Shown here: positions 1 through 6,482 of the stretch, piece by piece
How positions within the stretch are numbered: the first letter of the stretch is position 1
Layout of the letters: every line of letters begins with the position of its first letter
NCBI GenBank assembly: GCA_018064305.1
Contig: JAGHVP010000188.1
Span: forward strand, 1-7,603
From: Candidatus Equibacterium intestinale
GTDB lineage: Bacteria > Bacteroidota > Bacteroidia > Bacteroidales > UBA932
DNA length: 7,603 bases
Direction of reading: 5' to 3'
Made by a program: the position numbers and the translations under genes
The notes under the pieces: model-generated
Told to the model about the DNA's origin: nothing
What the model saw: only the letters and a program-made list of their open reading frames with translations
Database searches by the model: none

Positions 1-720
1 GACTAACTCATCGGGGACTGCGGCGTCAAAACTCTCAGGATATTTTTTTGCAAGATATTTTGCAAAGACATCGTGGCGGGCGGAGGTCAGGCCGTTGCTG
101 CCCATACCGCCGTTGTACTCGTCTTCGTAAACTGCCTTGCCGTATGATGCAAGACCCACCACCACGTCGCCTGCCGCGATGTTCTTGTTGTCTATGATGT
201 CGCTGCGGCGCGCTCTCGCACACACTGTGCTGTCTACGATTATGGTGCGGACAAGGTCCCCGACATCGGCGGTCTCGCCTCCCGTGAGGGTGATGTCTAT
301 GCCGTACTGCTGCATCTTGTCTACGAAGCCCTGCGAGCCGTTGATGACGGCGGCGATGACGCTTCCGGGCACGTTCGCCCTGTTGCGTCCGATGGTGGAA
401 GAGAGAAGGATGTTGTCGGTGATGCCGACGCACAGGAGGTCGTCGGTGTTCATCACAATCGCGTCCTGCGCAATGCCGGCCCACACACTGTCATCGCCTG
501 TCTCTTTCCAATAGGCGTATGCGAGCGAGCTCTTTGTCCCGGCTCCGTCTGCATGCATCACAAGGCAGTAGTCGGGATCGTTGCTGAGTGTGTCCGGGAC
601 AACTTTGCAGAATGCGGTGGGGAAGAGGCCTTTATCCATCTTTGCGATGGCGCTGTGTACTTCTGATTTTGACGACGACACGCCGCGAGCGGCATATCTC
701 TGCGCTTCTCTGTTTTCCAT
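1..720 (-). CDS. purM: Phosphoribosylformylglycinamidine cyclo-ligase (AIR synthetase), 5' part, cut by the window edge
   Basis: This enzyme performs the fifth step of cytosolic de novo purine synthesis, closing FGAM to AIR with ATP. The first 240 codons are visible and open; the C-terminal part lies beyond position 1. Visible motifs are HADGAGTKSS (residues 56-65) and MNTDDLL (90-96) of the N-terminal ATP-binding AIRS domain, GGETADVGD (147-155), GLASYG (189-194) and the glycine-rich GGMGSNGLTSAR (204-215). I recognise this as the Bacteroidota form of PurM, whose N-terminus differs from the E. coli enzyme; this comes from memory. The start is the ATG at 720-718: the same frame has a TAA at 729-727, only two codons upstream, so no earlier start is possible. 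No Shine-Dalgarno sequence precedes it. It is transcribed divergently from the aminotransferase pair. A sister PurM-like protein is possible but less likely given how well the motifs fit. Confidence 0.87.
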   Translation of the reverse strand, partial: MENREAQRYAARGVSSSKSEVHSAIAKMDKGLFPTAFCKVVPDTLSNDPDYCLVMHADGAGTKSSLAYAYWKETGDDSVWAGIAQDAIVMNTDDLLCVGITDNILLSSTIGRNRANVPGSVIAAVINGSQGFVDKMQQYGIDITLTGGETADVGDLVRTIIVDSTVCARARRSDIIDNKNIAAGDVVVGLASYGKAVYEDEYNGGMGSNGLTSARHDVFAKYLAKKYPESFDAAVPDELV

Positions 721-753
721 ACGCGATTATTTTCGGTCGGTTTTGATAGATTG

Positions 754-772
754 TTTTGCAAAGATAGCAAAA
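754..772. promoter_or_regulatory. Inverted repeat TTTTGC-N7-GCAAAA inside the divergent promoter
   Basis: The arms TTTTGC (754-759) and GCAAAA (767-772) are exact reverse complements around seven bases that contain most of the purM -7 element. The position would suit an operator, but the arms are short and are partly made of promoter consensus sequence, so chance is a real alternative. Confidence 0.25.
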
Positions 773-787
773 AGAGAGATATATTTG
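755..787 (+). promoter_or_regulatory. Promoter of the aminotransferase pair (-33 TTTG, 21 nt, -7 TATATTTG)
   Basis: TTTG at 755-758 and TATATTTG at 780-787 are separated by 21 nt, which fits the Bacteroidota sigma-ABfr consensus TTTG-N19-21-TAnnTTTG. The start codon follows 44 nt after the -7 box, giving a leader of about 40 nt. The -33 box abuts the oppositely oriented -7 element of purM, so the two promoters interlock and RNA polymerase is unlikely to occupy both at once. Confidence 0.7.
759..766 (-). promoter_or_regulatory. Probable purM promoter, -7 element
   Basis: On the minus strand this reads TATCTTTG, a perfect match to the Bacteroidota -7 consensus TAnnTTTG, and continues as GCAAA. 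It would start transcription roughly 30-35 nt before the purM ATG. No convincing TTTG -33 box lies 19-21 nt upstream, so the call rests on the -7 element and its position. Confidence 0.5.
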
Positions 788-831
788 CAGTATATTTAAA
801 TTAGTAGCACAAAACTTAATACTGCAACACT

Positions 832-2034
832 ATGCTTACACTCTCCAAGAAGGCGCAGAGCATGCCTTATTCCCCTATCAGAAAACTTATTCCCCTGAGT
901 GACGAAACTGCAAAGAAAGGAATCAAGATATACCGTCTGAATATGGGCCAGCCCGATGTCGATTCACCTAAGGTGGCTCTGGACGCTGTCCGCGAGAACA
1001 ACCTCACAATCCTTTCGTATCCCAATTCACTCGGAGAACTGGAGCTCAGGGAGGGCATGGTAGAGTATTACAGGAAAATCGGCATCAATGTCGACAAGTC
1101 ATGCATCAATGTCACCCACGGTGGCAGCGAGGCCCTTCAGATTGCCATTTCTGCCATCTGCGACCCTGATGACGAAATCATAGTGTTCGAGCCTTTCTAC
1201 ACAAACTACAACACTTTCTCAATCCAGTTCGACGCCAAGCTTGTGCCTGTCACAACTTCTATCGAGAACGGCTTCGCACTTCCTCCCATGTCGGAGGTGG
1301 AGAAGGTGATCACCCCGAAGACCAAGGCCATCCTGATCTGCAACCCTGCAAACCCTACAGGAAAGCTCTATTCAAAACAGGATGTGCTGGACCTCTGCAG
1401 CATTGCAAAGAAACATGACATCTTCATCATAGCCGACGAAGTCTACCGCGAGTTCTGCTATACCGACGAGCCTCACTTCTCATTCATGCAGGTTCCTGAT
1501 ATGGACGACAATATCATCCTTATCGACTCAGTGTCGAAGAGGTACAGTATGTGCGGCGCGCGTGTGGGGTTCATTGTCTCACGCAACAAAGAGCTTATGC
1601 CCGTTGTGCTCAAGTACGCCCAGGCACGCCTGTGCTGCGCAAAGCTCGGGCAGATAGCGGCAATTGCGGCACTCAAGACACCGCAGGAATATTTCGACAA
1701 TGTAAAGGCTGAATATCTCCGCCGCCGCCAGATTCTCGTAGACGGTCTCAACAAGATAGAAGGTATCGTGTGCCCCATGCCTCTCGGAGCATTCTATGCC
1801 GCCGTACAGCTTCCAGTGGATGATGCTGAAAAGTTCTGCCGCTGGCTGCTTACCGAGTTCAACTATGAAAACCAGACAGTGATGTTCGCTCCTATGGCGG
1901 GCTTCTATGTAACTCCGGGTATGGGTAAGAACCAGGCACGTTTCGCATACGTCCTGAAGGAAGAAGACCTCAAGGCCGCACTTGTCGTGCTTGAAAAGGC
2001 TTTGAAGGCATATCCCGGAAGAACCATAAAATAG
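832..2034 (+). CDS. PLP-dependent aminotransferase, fold type I, aspartate-aminotransferase-like
   Basis: This 400-aa cytosolic enzyme should move an amino group between an amino acid and a 2-oxo acid using pyridoxal phosphate. Family hallmarks are all present: NMGQPD (37-42) near the N-terminus, NPANPTG (171-177, with N174 contacting the cofactor), ADEVY (201-205, with D202 bonding the pyridine nitrogen and Y205 the ring hydroxyl), the Schiff-base lysine K236 in SVSKRYSMCGARVG, the phosphate-binding R244, and a C-terminal R370 in NQARFAYVL placed to bind the substrate carboxylate. Length is normal. It resembles the common Bacteroidales aspartate or aromatic aminotransferases, but exact substrates cannot be read from the sequence. 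One oddity is CCA at 268-270, after ARL, where relatives I recall have SPP. The start ATG follows an AT-rich leader without a Shine-Dalgarno motif. It is the first gene of a two-gene unit. Confidence 0.9.
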   Translation: MLTLSKKAQSMPYSPIRKLIPLSDETAKKGIKIYRLNMGQPDVDSPKVALDAVRENNLTILSYPNSLGELELREGMVEYYRKIGINVDKSCINVTHGGSEALQIAISAICDPDDEIIVFEPFYTNYNTFSIQFDAKLVPVTTSIENGFALPPMSEVEKVITPKTKAILICNPANPTGKLYSKQDVLDLCSIAKKHDIFIIADEVYREFCYTDEPHFSFMQVPDMDDNIILIDSVSKRYSMCGARVGFIVSRNKELMPVVLKYAQARLCCAKLGQIAAIAALKTPQEYFDNVKAEYLRRRQILVDGLNKIEGIVCPMPLGAFYAAVQLPVDDAEKFCRWLLTEFNYENQTVMFAPMAGFYVTPGMGKNQARFAYVLKEEDLKAALVVLEKALKAYPGRTIK

Positions 2035-2041
2035 TCCGACG

Positions 2042-3358
2042 ATGGAACACAATCTCGTGAGCAGGGATGTGGCCGGGCGCATTTTCCGCGAAAGTGGCAT
2101 CTCTTGTGTCGGAAGGGCCACTATCCGCGAGGTGAAACGCCTTGCAGACTGCCTTGAAAAGGAGAGCGGGGTGCGTTTCATCCACATGGAGATGGGAAAC
2201 CCCGGTCTGCCTTCGGTACAGCTGGGCGTGGATGCCCAGATCGAAGCTCTCCGTAACGGTGTTTCAGCGAACTATCCCGAGATCGACGGTGCGCCTGAGC
2301 TCAAGGCAGAGGCGTCGAGATTCATAAAGAATTTCATAGACCTCGACATCAAGCCTGAGAACTGCCTTGCAACTGTAGGCTCGATGCAGGCAGCCTTCGT
2401 TTCCTTCATGGTGTGCAGCCGCGTGCACAAAGAGCAGGACACGGTCCTCTTCGTGGATCCTTGTTTCCCGGTGCATAAGTTCCAGAACAAAGTGCTCGGC
2501 ATCCCTGTCGAGTCATTCGACATATACAACTGGCGCGGAGAGAAGCTCCGTGAGAAGCTTGAAAGCATCTTCTCAACCGGCCGCATCCATTCCATCCTCT
2601 ATTCCAACCCCAACAATCCCTCGTGGGTGTGCCTGCGTGACGACGAGCTGCGCATCATAGGCGAGCTGGCCACGAAATACGACGTGATAGTGATGGAGGA
2701 CCTTGCTTATTTCGGAATGGATTTCCGCAAGGACTACAGCCACCCCGGCGTGGCACCTTACCAGCCAAGCGTGGGCAGGTACACCGACAACTACCTGCTT
2801 CTGGTGTCAAGCTCGAAGGCGTTCAGCTATGCCGGCGAACGCATTGCCATACTTGCCTTGTCTGACAAGCTGGCTGCCCGCCGCTATCCCGACCTCCTCC
2901 GCTTCTACAATTCTGATGTGTTCCGTAATGCAGTGGTCTACGGCGGCCTGCATCCTCTGTCAAGCGGCACGTCGCACTCGGCGCAGTATGCCCTGGCGGC
3001 CATATTCAAGGCAGTGAACGACGGAGTGTACAATTTCCGCGATGATGTGCTGGAATACGGGCGCAAGGCACGCCTCATGAAGGATGCATTCCTCGACAAC
3101 GGTTTCACTCTTACATACGACAAGGATCTTGACGAGCCTGTGGCTGACGGATTCTACTTCACCTACAGCTATCCGGGTTTCACAGGAGCTGACTTGCTGG
3201 AAGAGATGCTCTACTATGGCATTTCGGCAATTTCGCTGGACACCTGCGGCAGTGAGCAGCAGGGAATCCGTGCGTGCACCTCGCTCATCCCGTGCGAAGA
3301 TATTCCGGTGCTGAGGTCGCGTCTTGAACTTTTCCGCAAGGACCATCCGGTAGGATAG
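2042..3358 (+). CDS. PLP-dependent aminotransferase, class I/II, Bacteroidales NPSW-type
   Basis: This 438-aa protein is a second fold-type-I aminotransferase, starting 7 nt after the first one's stop, so the two are almost certainly co-transcribed. Visible hallmarks are EMGNPGLP (50-57), GSMQAAF (113-119) in the cofactor phosphate region, SNPNNPSW (188-195, with N192 as cofactor-contacting Asn), MEDLAYFGMDFR (218-229, with D220 and Y223), the Schiff-base lysine K259 in SSSKAFSYAGER with R267 following, and R410 in QQGIRACTS as the likely substrate carboxylate arginine. The usual NPTG is NPSW here; I recall the same change in Bacteroidales relatives, so I read it as a subfamily mark and not damage. 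The catalytic set is complete. It differs enough from its neighbour in length and motifs that it is not a recent tandem duplicate. The substrate is unknown. Confidence 0.87.
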   Translation: MEHNLVSRDVAGRIFRESGISCVGRATIREVKRLADCLEKESGVRFIHMEMGNPGLPSVQLGVDAQIEALRNGVSANYPEIDGAPELKAEASRFIKNFIDLDIKPENCLATVGSMQAAFVSFMVCSRVHKEQDTVLFVDPCFPVHKFQNKVLGIPVESFDIYNWRGEKLREKLESIFSTGRIHSILYSNPNNPSWVCLRDDELRIIGELATKYDVIVMEDLAYFGMDFRKDYSHPGVAPYQPSVGRYTDNYLLLVSSSKAFSYAGERIAILALSDKLAARRYPDLLRFYNSDVFRNAVVYGGLHPLSSGTSHSAQYALAAIFKAVNDGVYNFRDDVLEYGRKARLMKDAFLDNGFTLTYDKDLDEPVADGFYFTYSYPGFTGADLLEEMLYYGISAISLDTCGSEQQGIRACTSLIPCEDIPVLRSRLELFRKDHPVG

Positions 3359-3361
3359 CAG

Positions 3362-3395
3362 TTTGCACCATTTCTGTTTTTTTTTCGTACCTTTG
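3362..3395 (+). promoter_or_regulatory. Promoter of the 155-aa unknown gene, nearly touching its ATG
   Basis: TTTG (3362-3365), 22 nt, then TACCTTTG (3388-3395) matches the Bacteroidota promoter pattern with a spacer one base longer than the usual range. A run of nine T lies at 3377-3385 in the spacer. Only four bases (CCTC) separate the -7 box from the ATG at 3400, so the predicted transcript starts at or within a few bases of the start codon. Confidence 0.6.
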
Positions 3396-3399
3396 CCTC

Positions 3400-3867
3400 A
3401 TGGAGATTATTGAGAGCAAGGATGAGGTATGCCGTTTCTACAGGGAGCATACAGGGATAGACATCACGGCATACGGCCGTACAATCAACCGGATATTCGA
3501 AGAGCTGTATTACAGGAAAGCCCCGCTGACATACGCAAGGCTCCTTCAGAAGATGGAGGACATAGGGATAAAGCCATCGTACGGAGCCATTGACAGGGCG
3601 AGGTTCGAGGCGCTTTGTGCAAAGGTGCAGCCGGAGCCGGACTGTCTGAGCGTGAAAGGTGCCAGATTCTGGTATCAGACGCAGCAGCGGATGTTTTCGC
3701 AGGAAGAAATTTCCTTCATGATGTCGTACGATGAGGAAACCACTCTGAAAAGATATCCGAATATAAGGGCTACAGGCTCAGCGGATGCGCCAGGAATTCG
3801 AGCACAACGGCAAGAAGCACGAAGCAGAAGGCTGCCCTGCCTGTGCGGCCTGTCCCGGAAACCGTGA
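3400..3867 (+). CDS. Hypothetical protein of 155 aa whose end overlaps the convergent membrane gene
   Basis: I do not recognise this protein and assign no function. It has no signal peptide or membrane segment. Residues 1 to about 120 look like a normal soluble, largely helical protein rich in charged and aromatic residues (for example FEELYYRK at 33-40, GARFWYQTQQ at 87-96, SYDEETTLKRYP at 109-120). From about residue 124 to the stop, the DNA is also the 3' end of the oppositely oriented membrane-protein gene, and the encoded tail turns rich in Arg, Ala, Gly and Pro with SRR and SRKP motifs, as expected of an antisense reading. The tail may therefore be a neutral extension left after loss of an earlier stop, or the result of a frameshift. 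The promoter right at the ATG supports real expression and this start. It follows the aminotransferases by 41 nt on the same strand but seems to have its own promoter. Confidence 0.65.
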   Translation: MEIIESKDEVCRFYREHTGIDITAYGRTINRIFEELYYRKAPLTYARLLQKMEDIGIKPSYGAIDRARFEALCAKVQPEPDCLSVKGARFWYQTQQRMFSQEEISFMMSYDEETTLKRYPNIRATGSADAPGIRAQRQEARSRRLPCLCGLSRKP

Positions 3868-4702
3868 AGTAGTCGTAGATGACAGTTGTGACCGGGAATG
3901 CAAGCGCCGTGACATTCAGCAGCATGTTGCCAGAAGAGAAGAGCGCCAGCAGCACCGCCGTTATCACAGAATAGATGAGCAGCATGAATGCTGCGCGTGA
4001 ATGGGTGACGCTGTATGCCGATGAGTTTCTGAAATAAGACACGGCGGCGGCAATGAACAGCACGGCAAGTACAAGCACCTTGATGGCGCGTGCCGCACTG
4101 GTGGAGGCGAATCCGAAATTCGGTGCCATACAGCTTGACAGATATTCACCCGCGCGGTTCAGCACCTCCCTGTATCCGTCTGTCATGAAAGTATATCCCT
4201 CGAAGAACAGCAGCGGCAGCAGGAATCCAGACACCGCCATTGCAATATATCTTCCCTTGTCTCCTGCAGGCGCGAAATCAAGCAGCAGCAGGGCTGGCAG
4301 CATCCACATGAGAGGGGGGAAGAACAGCGATGCTGCTCCGGCAGCCATGGTTGACAGGAAGATGATGTCATTGCTGATCTCTCCGCTGAAGAACCGCATT
4401 GCGCAGAACATCGAAAGATTCAGCAGCAGGGCCGATATCAGGCCGGCATCATAAGTCAGGAAGCCCGGGAAACTCAGTGCCACCGATGTGAACAGCAGGG
4501 GGGCCGCAAAGTTGATGCCGGTGGAGAAATAGTTTACCACCCGCGAAAGCAGGAAGGCATTCGCTGCAAGGAAAAGTACTGCACCGACGGCCTGCAGAGG
4601 CACAATCCCTGCCTGGCCGGCCAGAAACTGCGCAATCAGCAGGAGGGCGGTCACGGCACCCAGCAGAAAGTGGCGTCTCCTTATGTCAAAGCGGTCTTTC
4701 AA
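3770..4702 (-). CDS. Polytopic inner-membrane protein of unknown function, coupled to purD
   Basis: This 310-aa protein is very hydrophobic. By eye about nine to eleven membrane segments can be drawn, including residues 12-28, 34-55, 62-80, 84-105, 112-146 (probably two), 152-172, 205-223, 237-256, 258-280 and 288-306. A basic N-terminus (KDRFDIRRRH) suggests a cytoplasmic start. I see no transporter signature or catalytic motif. Membrane proteins of similar size sit next to purD in other Bacteroidota (DUF6427 in flavobacteria), and a distant relation is possible but only inferred. The only start near the 5' end is a TTG at 4702-4700 that overlaps the purD TGA; no in-frame ATG occurs until residue 98, well inside the membrane domain. 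An internal GTG at residue 17 would cut into the first segment. Translational coupling to purD is likely. Its 3' 98 bp overlap the convergent unknown gene, and no terminator is visible between them. Confidence 0.78.
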   Translation of the reverse strand: MKDRFDIRRRHFLLGAVTALLLIAQFLAGQAGIVPLQAVGAVLFLAANAFLLSRVVNYFSTGINFAAPLLFTSVALSFPGFLTYDAGLISALLLNLSMFCAMRFFSGEISNDIIFLSTMAAGAASLFFPPLMWMLPALLLLDFAPAGDKGRYIAMAVSGFLLPLLFFEGYTFMTDGYREVLNRAGEYLSSCMAPNFGFASTSAARAIKVLVLAVLFIAAAVSYFRNSSAYSVTHSRAAFMLLIYSVITAVLLALFSSGNMLLNVTALAFPVTTVIYDYFTVSGTGRTGRAAFCFVLLAVVLEFLAHPLSL

Positions 4703-5979
4703 AGCGCAAGAAGGTCGTCAGCGATGTCGCTGCGGTTATAGCAATCCTTGAAACTGATGCATCCGACAGCCTTGTATGCCGCCTCTTTGGCATTCTTGAT
4801 GCTGTCGGCATTGGCGGTGACGGCAAGCACCCTTCCGCCTGATGTCACAACTTCACTTCCGCTCATTGCGGTGCCTGCGTGGAACACCTGGGCCTTTTTC
4901 ACATCACCGATGCCGGAGATGGGGTAGAGCGACTTGTATTTTTCGGGATAGCCGCCTGAAACCATCACAACCGTAACGGCGGTCTTTCCGCTGATCTCTA
5001 TCTTTTCATCCTTGAGCGTTCCGCCGGCAGTGGCGGCGAGATGCTGGAGGAGGTCACTGTCTATGCGGGTCATGACAGACTCTGTCTCGGGGTCGCCCAT
5101 ACGCACATTGTATTCAATCACATAAGGGTCGCCGGCGCAGTTCATGAGGCCGATGAAGATGAATCCCTTGTAATCTATGTTTTCAGCAGCTATGCCTTTG
5201 ACAGTAGGGCGGATGATACGTTCCTCGACCTTCTGCATGAATGCCTTGTCTGCGAATGGAACGGGTGATACCGAACCCATGCCGCCTGTGTTCAGGCCTG
5301 TGTCACCATTGCCGATGCGCTTGTAGTCCTTGGCTTCGGGGAGGATAAGGTAGTCGGTGCCGTCTGTCAGGACGAATACCGAAACCTCGATGCCGCTCAG
5401 GTACTGCTCTATCACAACCTTGCTGCCTGCATTGCCGAACTTGCCGCCGAACATCTCCTTCAGCTCGGCGCGGGCCTCTTCTATATCATCGATTATAAGC
5501 ACTCCCTTGCCTGCTGCAAGACCGTCTGCCTTGAGCACGTACGGCGGGCGCATCTCTTCCAGGAAAGCACAAGCCTCGTCAAGGGTCTCACCTGTGAAAG
5601 CGCGGTAGCGGGCTGTGGGGATGCCGTATTTCTGCATGAAGTCTTTTGCAAACTCCTTGCTGCCTTCAAGCTGCGCACCTTCTGCGGAAGGCCCTGCAAC
5701 AAGCAGTTTCGGGAATTTTGCCTTCAGGTAGTCGACAAGACCTTCGACAAGCGGCTGCTCGGGACCCACCACCACCAGATCGATGGCATTCTGCTCCACA
5801 GCAGCTGCAACGGCTTCCTTGTCGGTGGCCTTGCCGGGGATGTTGACGGCGATCTGTGCTGTTCCGGGGTTGCCGGGGAGGCAGTACAGGTTGCGGAGTG
5901 AAGGACTTTGTGCGATTTTCCAGGCAATGGCGTGCTCGCGGCCGCCGCTGCCCACAACTAATACATTATATGCAGACAT
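4699..5979 (-). CDS. purD: Phosphoribosylamine-glycine ligase (GAR synthetase)
   Basis: PurD joins 5-phosphoribosylamine and glycine with ATP to give GAR, the second step of cytosolic de novo purine synthesis. The 426-aa length is typical for a single-function enzyme. Motifs in order: the N-terminal GSGGREHAIAW (10-20), GPEQPL (72-77), the ATP-grasp loop KADGLAAGKGV (150-160), the ATP-binding segment VVIEQYLSGIEVS (188-200), NTGGMGS (230-236), the metal-binding and signature run YNVRMGDPETE (290-300), and a C-terminal domain with SGGYPEKY (341-348) and TSGGRVL (379-385). All expected catalytic regions are intact. The ATG at 5979 has an A-rich leader and no Shine-Dalgarno motif. It heads a leftward unit with the membrane protein, whose start overlaps the purD stop, and faces away from the DUF4296-deoC unit. 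It is on the same strand as purM but far from it, so the purine genes are scattered here. Confidence 0.97.
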   Translation of the reverse strand: MSAYNVLVVGSGGREHAIAWKIAQSPSLRNLYCLPGNPGTAQIAVNIPGKATDKEAVAAAVEQNAIDLVVVGPEQPLVEGLVDYLKAKFPKLLVAGPSAEGAQLEGSKEFAKDFMQKYGIPTARYRAFTGETLDEACAFLEEMRPPYVLKADGLAAGKGVLIIDDIEEARAELKEMFGGKFGNAGSKVVIEQYLSGIEVSVFVLTDGTDYLILPEAKDYKRIGNGDTGLNTGGMGSVSPVPFADKAFMQKVEERIIRPTVKGIAAENIDYKGFIFIGLMNCAGDPYVIEYNVRMGDPETESVMTRIDSDLLQHLAATAGGTLKDEKIEISGKTAVTVVMVSGGYPEKYKSLYPISGIGDVKKAQVFHAGTAMSGSEVVTSGGRVLAVTANADSIKNAKEAAYKAVGCISFKDCYNRSDIADDLLAL

Positions 5980-5993
5980 TATGTTTTTGTTTA

Positions 5994-6009
5994 TATCTTT
6001 GCAAAGATA
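5994..6009. promoter_or_regulatory. Perfect 16-bp palindrome TATCTTTGCAAAGATA between purD and the DUF4296 gene
   Basis: The halves TATCTTTG (5994-6001) and CAAAGATA (6002-6009) are exact reverse complements with no spacer, and each half reads as a complete -7 element on its own strand. It may simply be two abutting -7 boxes, or a dimeric operator for a regulator of purD. Confidence 0.45.
6002..6009 (-). promoter_or_regulatory. Probable purD promoter, -7 element
   Basis: The minus strand reads TATCTTTG followed by CAAA, 22 nt before the purD ATG, matching the TAnnTTTG consensus. A T-rich stretch about 20 nt upstream could act as a poor -33 box but is not TTTG. The same TATCTTTG sequence stands at the corresponding place before purM. 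Confidence 0.5.
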
Positions 6010-6024
6010 GCTATATTTGTGGTT

Positions 6025-6456
6025 ATGAAAAATACCGGACGCATAATTATTTTGGCGGCACTGCTGATTGTGGCCGCCGGATGCACCCCCAGAGGCATAA
6101 TATCCAAGAAAAAGATGTCAAGGATATATTATGACATGTATATGATGGACCAGTATGCCCAATCCACTCCCGAATACAAGAGGATTGCCGACACCTGCGC
6201 CCTCTACAAGTTCATCCTGGCAGACTACGGCTGCACGGCAGAGCAGTTCACCAGCTCGGTGGACTACTACCTCGACAGGTCGAAGGACATGAAGGATATC
6301 CTGGAGGGGACAGAGCTGATGCTGAAGGCTCATGAGGCCGGTATCCAGAAGGCGCTTGACAAGGCGGCCGGAAAAGTTGAAAAACGCGGCACCCGCCGTC
6401 ATGCTTCTGCCGCCGACACCCTCGGCGGTGCAGAAGGCAGTGACGTATCTGAATAA
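6025..6456 (+). CDS. DUF4296 family lipoprotein
   Basis: This predicted 143-aa lipoprotein has a short N-terminus with one basic residue pair, a hydrophobic core (residues 7-18) and a lipobox VAAGC with acylated C20. The next residues are TPRG, not acidic, so surface export by the usual Bacteroidota signal is not indicated and a periplasm-facing anchor is more likely. The mature part matches my memory of DUF4296: a helix with MSRIYYDMYMMDQYA (31-45), a middle KFILADYGCTAEQF (62-75), then SSVDYYLDRSKDMKDILE (77-94), followed by a polar tail. The function of this family is unknown. I chose ATG 6025 over an in-frame GTG at 6019 because the GTG is formed by the last base of the -7 promoter box, and MKNTG makes a normal signal peptide. 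It leads a unit with deoC, 26 nt downstream. Confidence 0.8.
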   Translation: MKNTGRIIILAALLIVAAGCTPRGIISKKKMSRIYYDMYMMDQYAQSTPEYKRIADTCALYKFILADYGCTAEQFTSSVDYYLDRSKDMKDILEGTELMLKAHEAGIQKALDKAAGKVEKRGTRRHASAADTLGGAEGSDVSE

Positions 6457-6482
6457 TACTTGAATTATAAACCCTAACCGAT

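Larger units (their letters stand above)
5986..6019 (+). promoter_or_regulatory. Promoter of the DUF4296-deoC unit
   Basis: TTTG (5986-5989), 22 nt, then TATATTTG (6012-6019) fits the Bacteroidota promoter pattern with a slightly long spacer. Five bases (TGGTT) lie between the -7 box and the ATG at 6025, which predicts an RNA with almost no leader. The purD palindrome lies inside the spacer, so occupation of one promoter should affect the other. Confidence 0.6.

Noticed and set aside
35..484. A 149-codon minus-strand frame, very rich in Arg and His, inside purM.
   Set aside because: It lies in a different frame of the same strand as the clearly recognisable purM sequence, and its composition is typical of an off-frame reading.
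1579..2187. A 202-codon open frame on the minus strand across the end of the first and start of the second aminotransferase gene.
   Set aside because: It is antisense to well-supported genes, has no recognisable domain and spans two coding regions; it is a shadow of their codon bias.
3341..3385. A terminator after the second aminotransferase, suggested by nine T at 3377-3385.
   Set aside because: The only upstream pairing is a 4-bp ATCC/GGAT stem well before the T-run; the T-run fits better as the spacer of the next promoter.
6019..6024. GTG at 6019 as the start of the DUF4296 lipoprotein.
   Set aside because: Its first base belongs to the -7 promoter box, so it would lie upstream of the transcript; ATG 6025 gives a normal lipoprotein signal.
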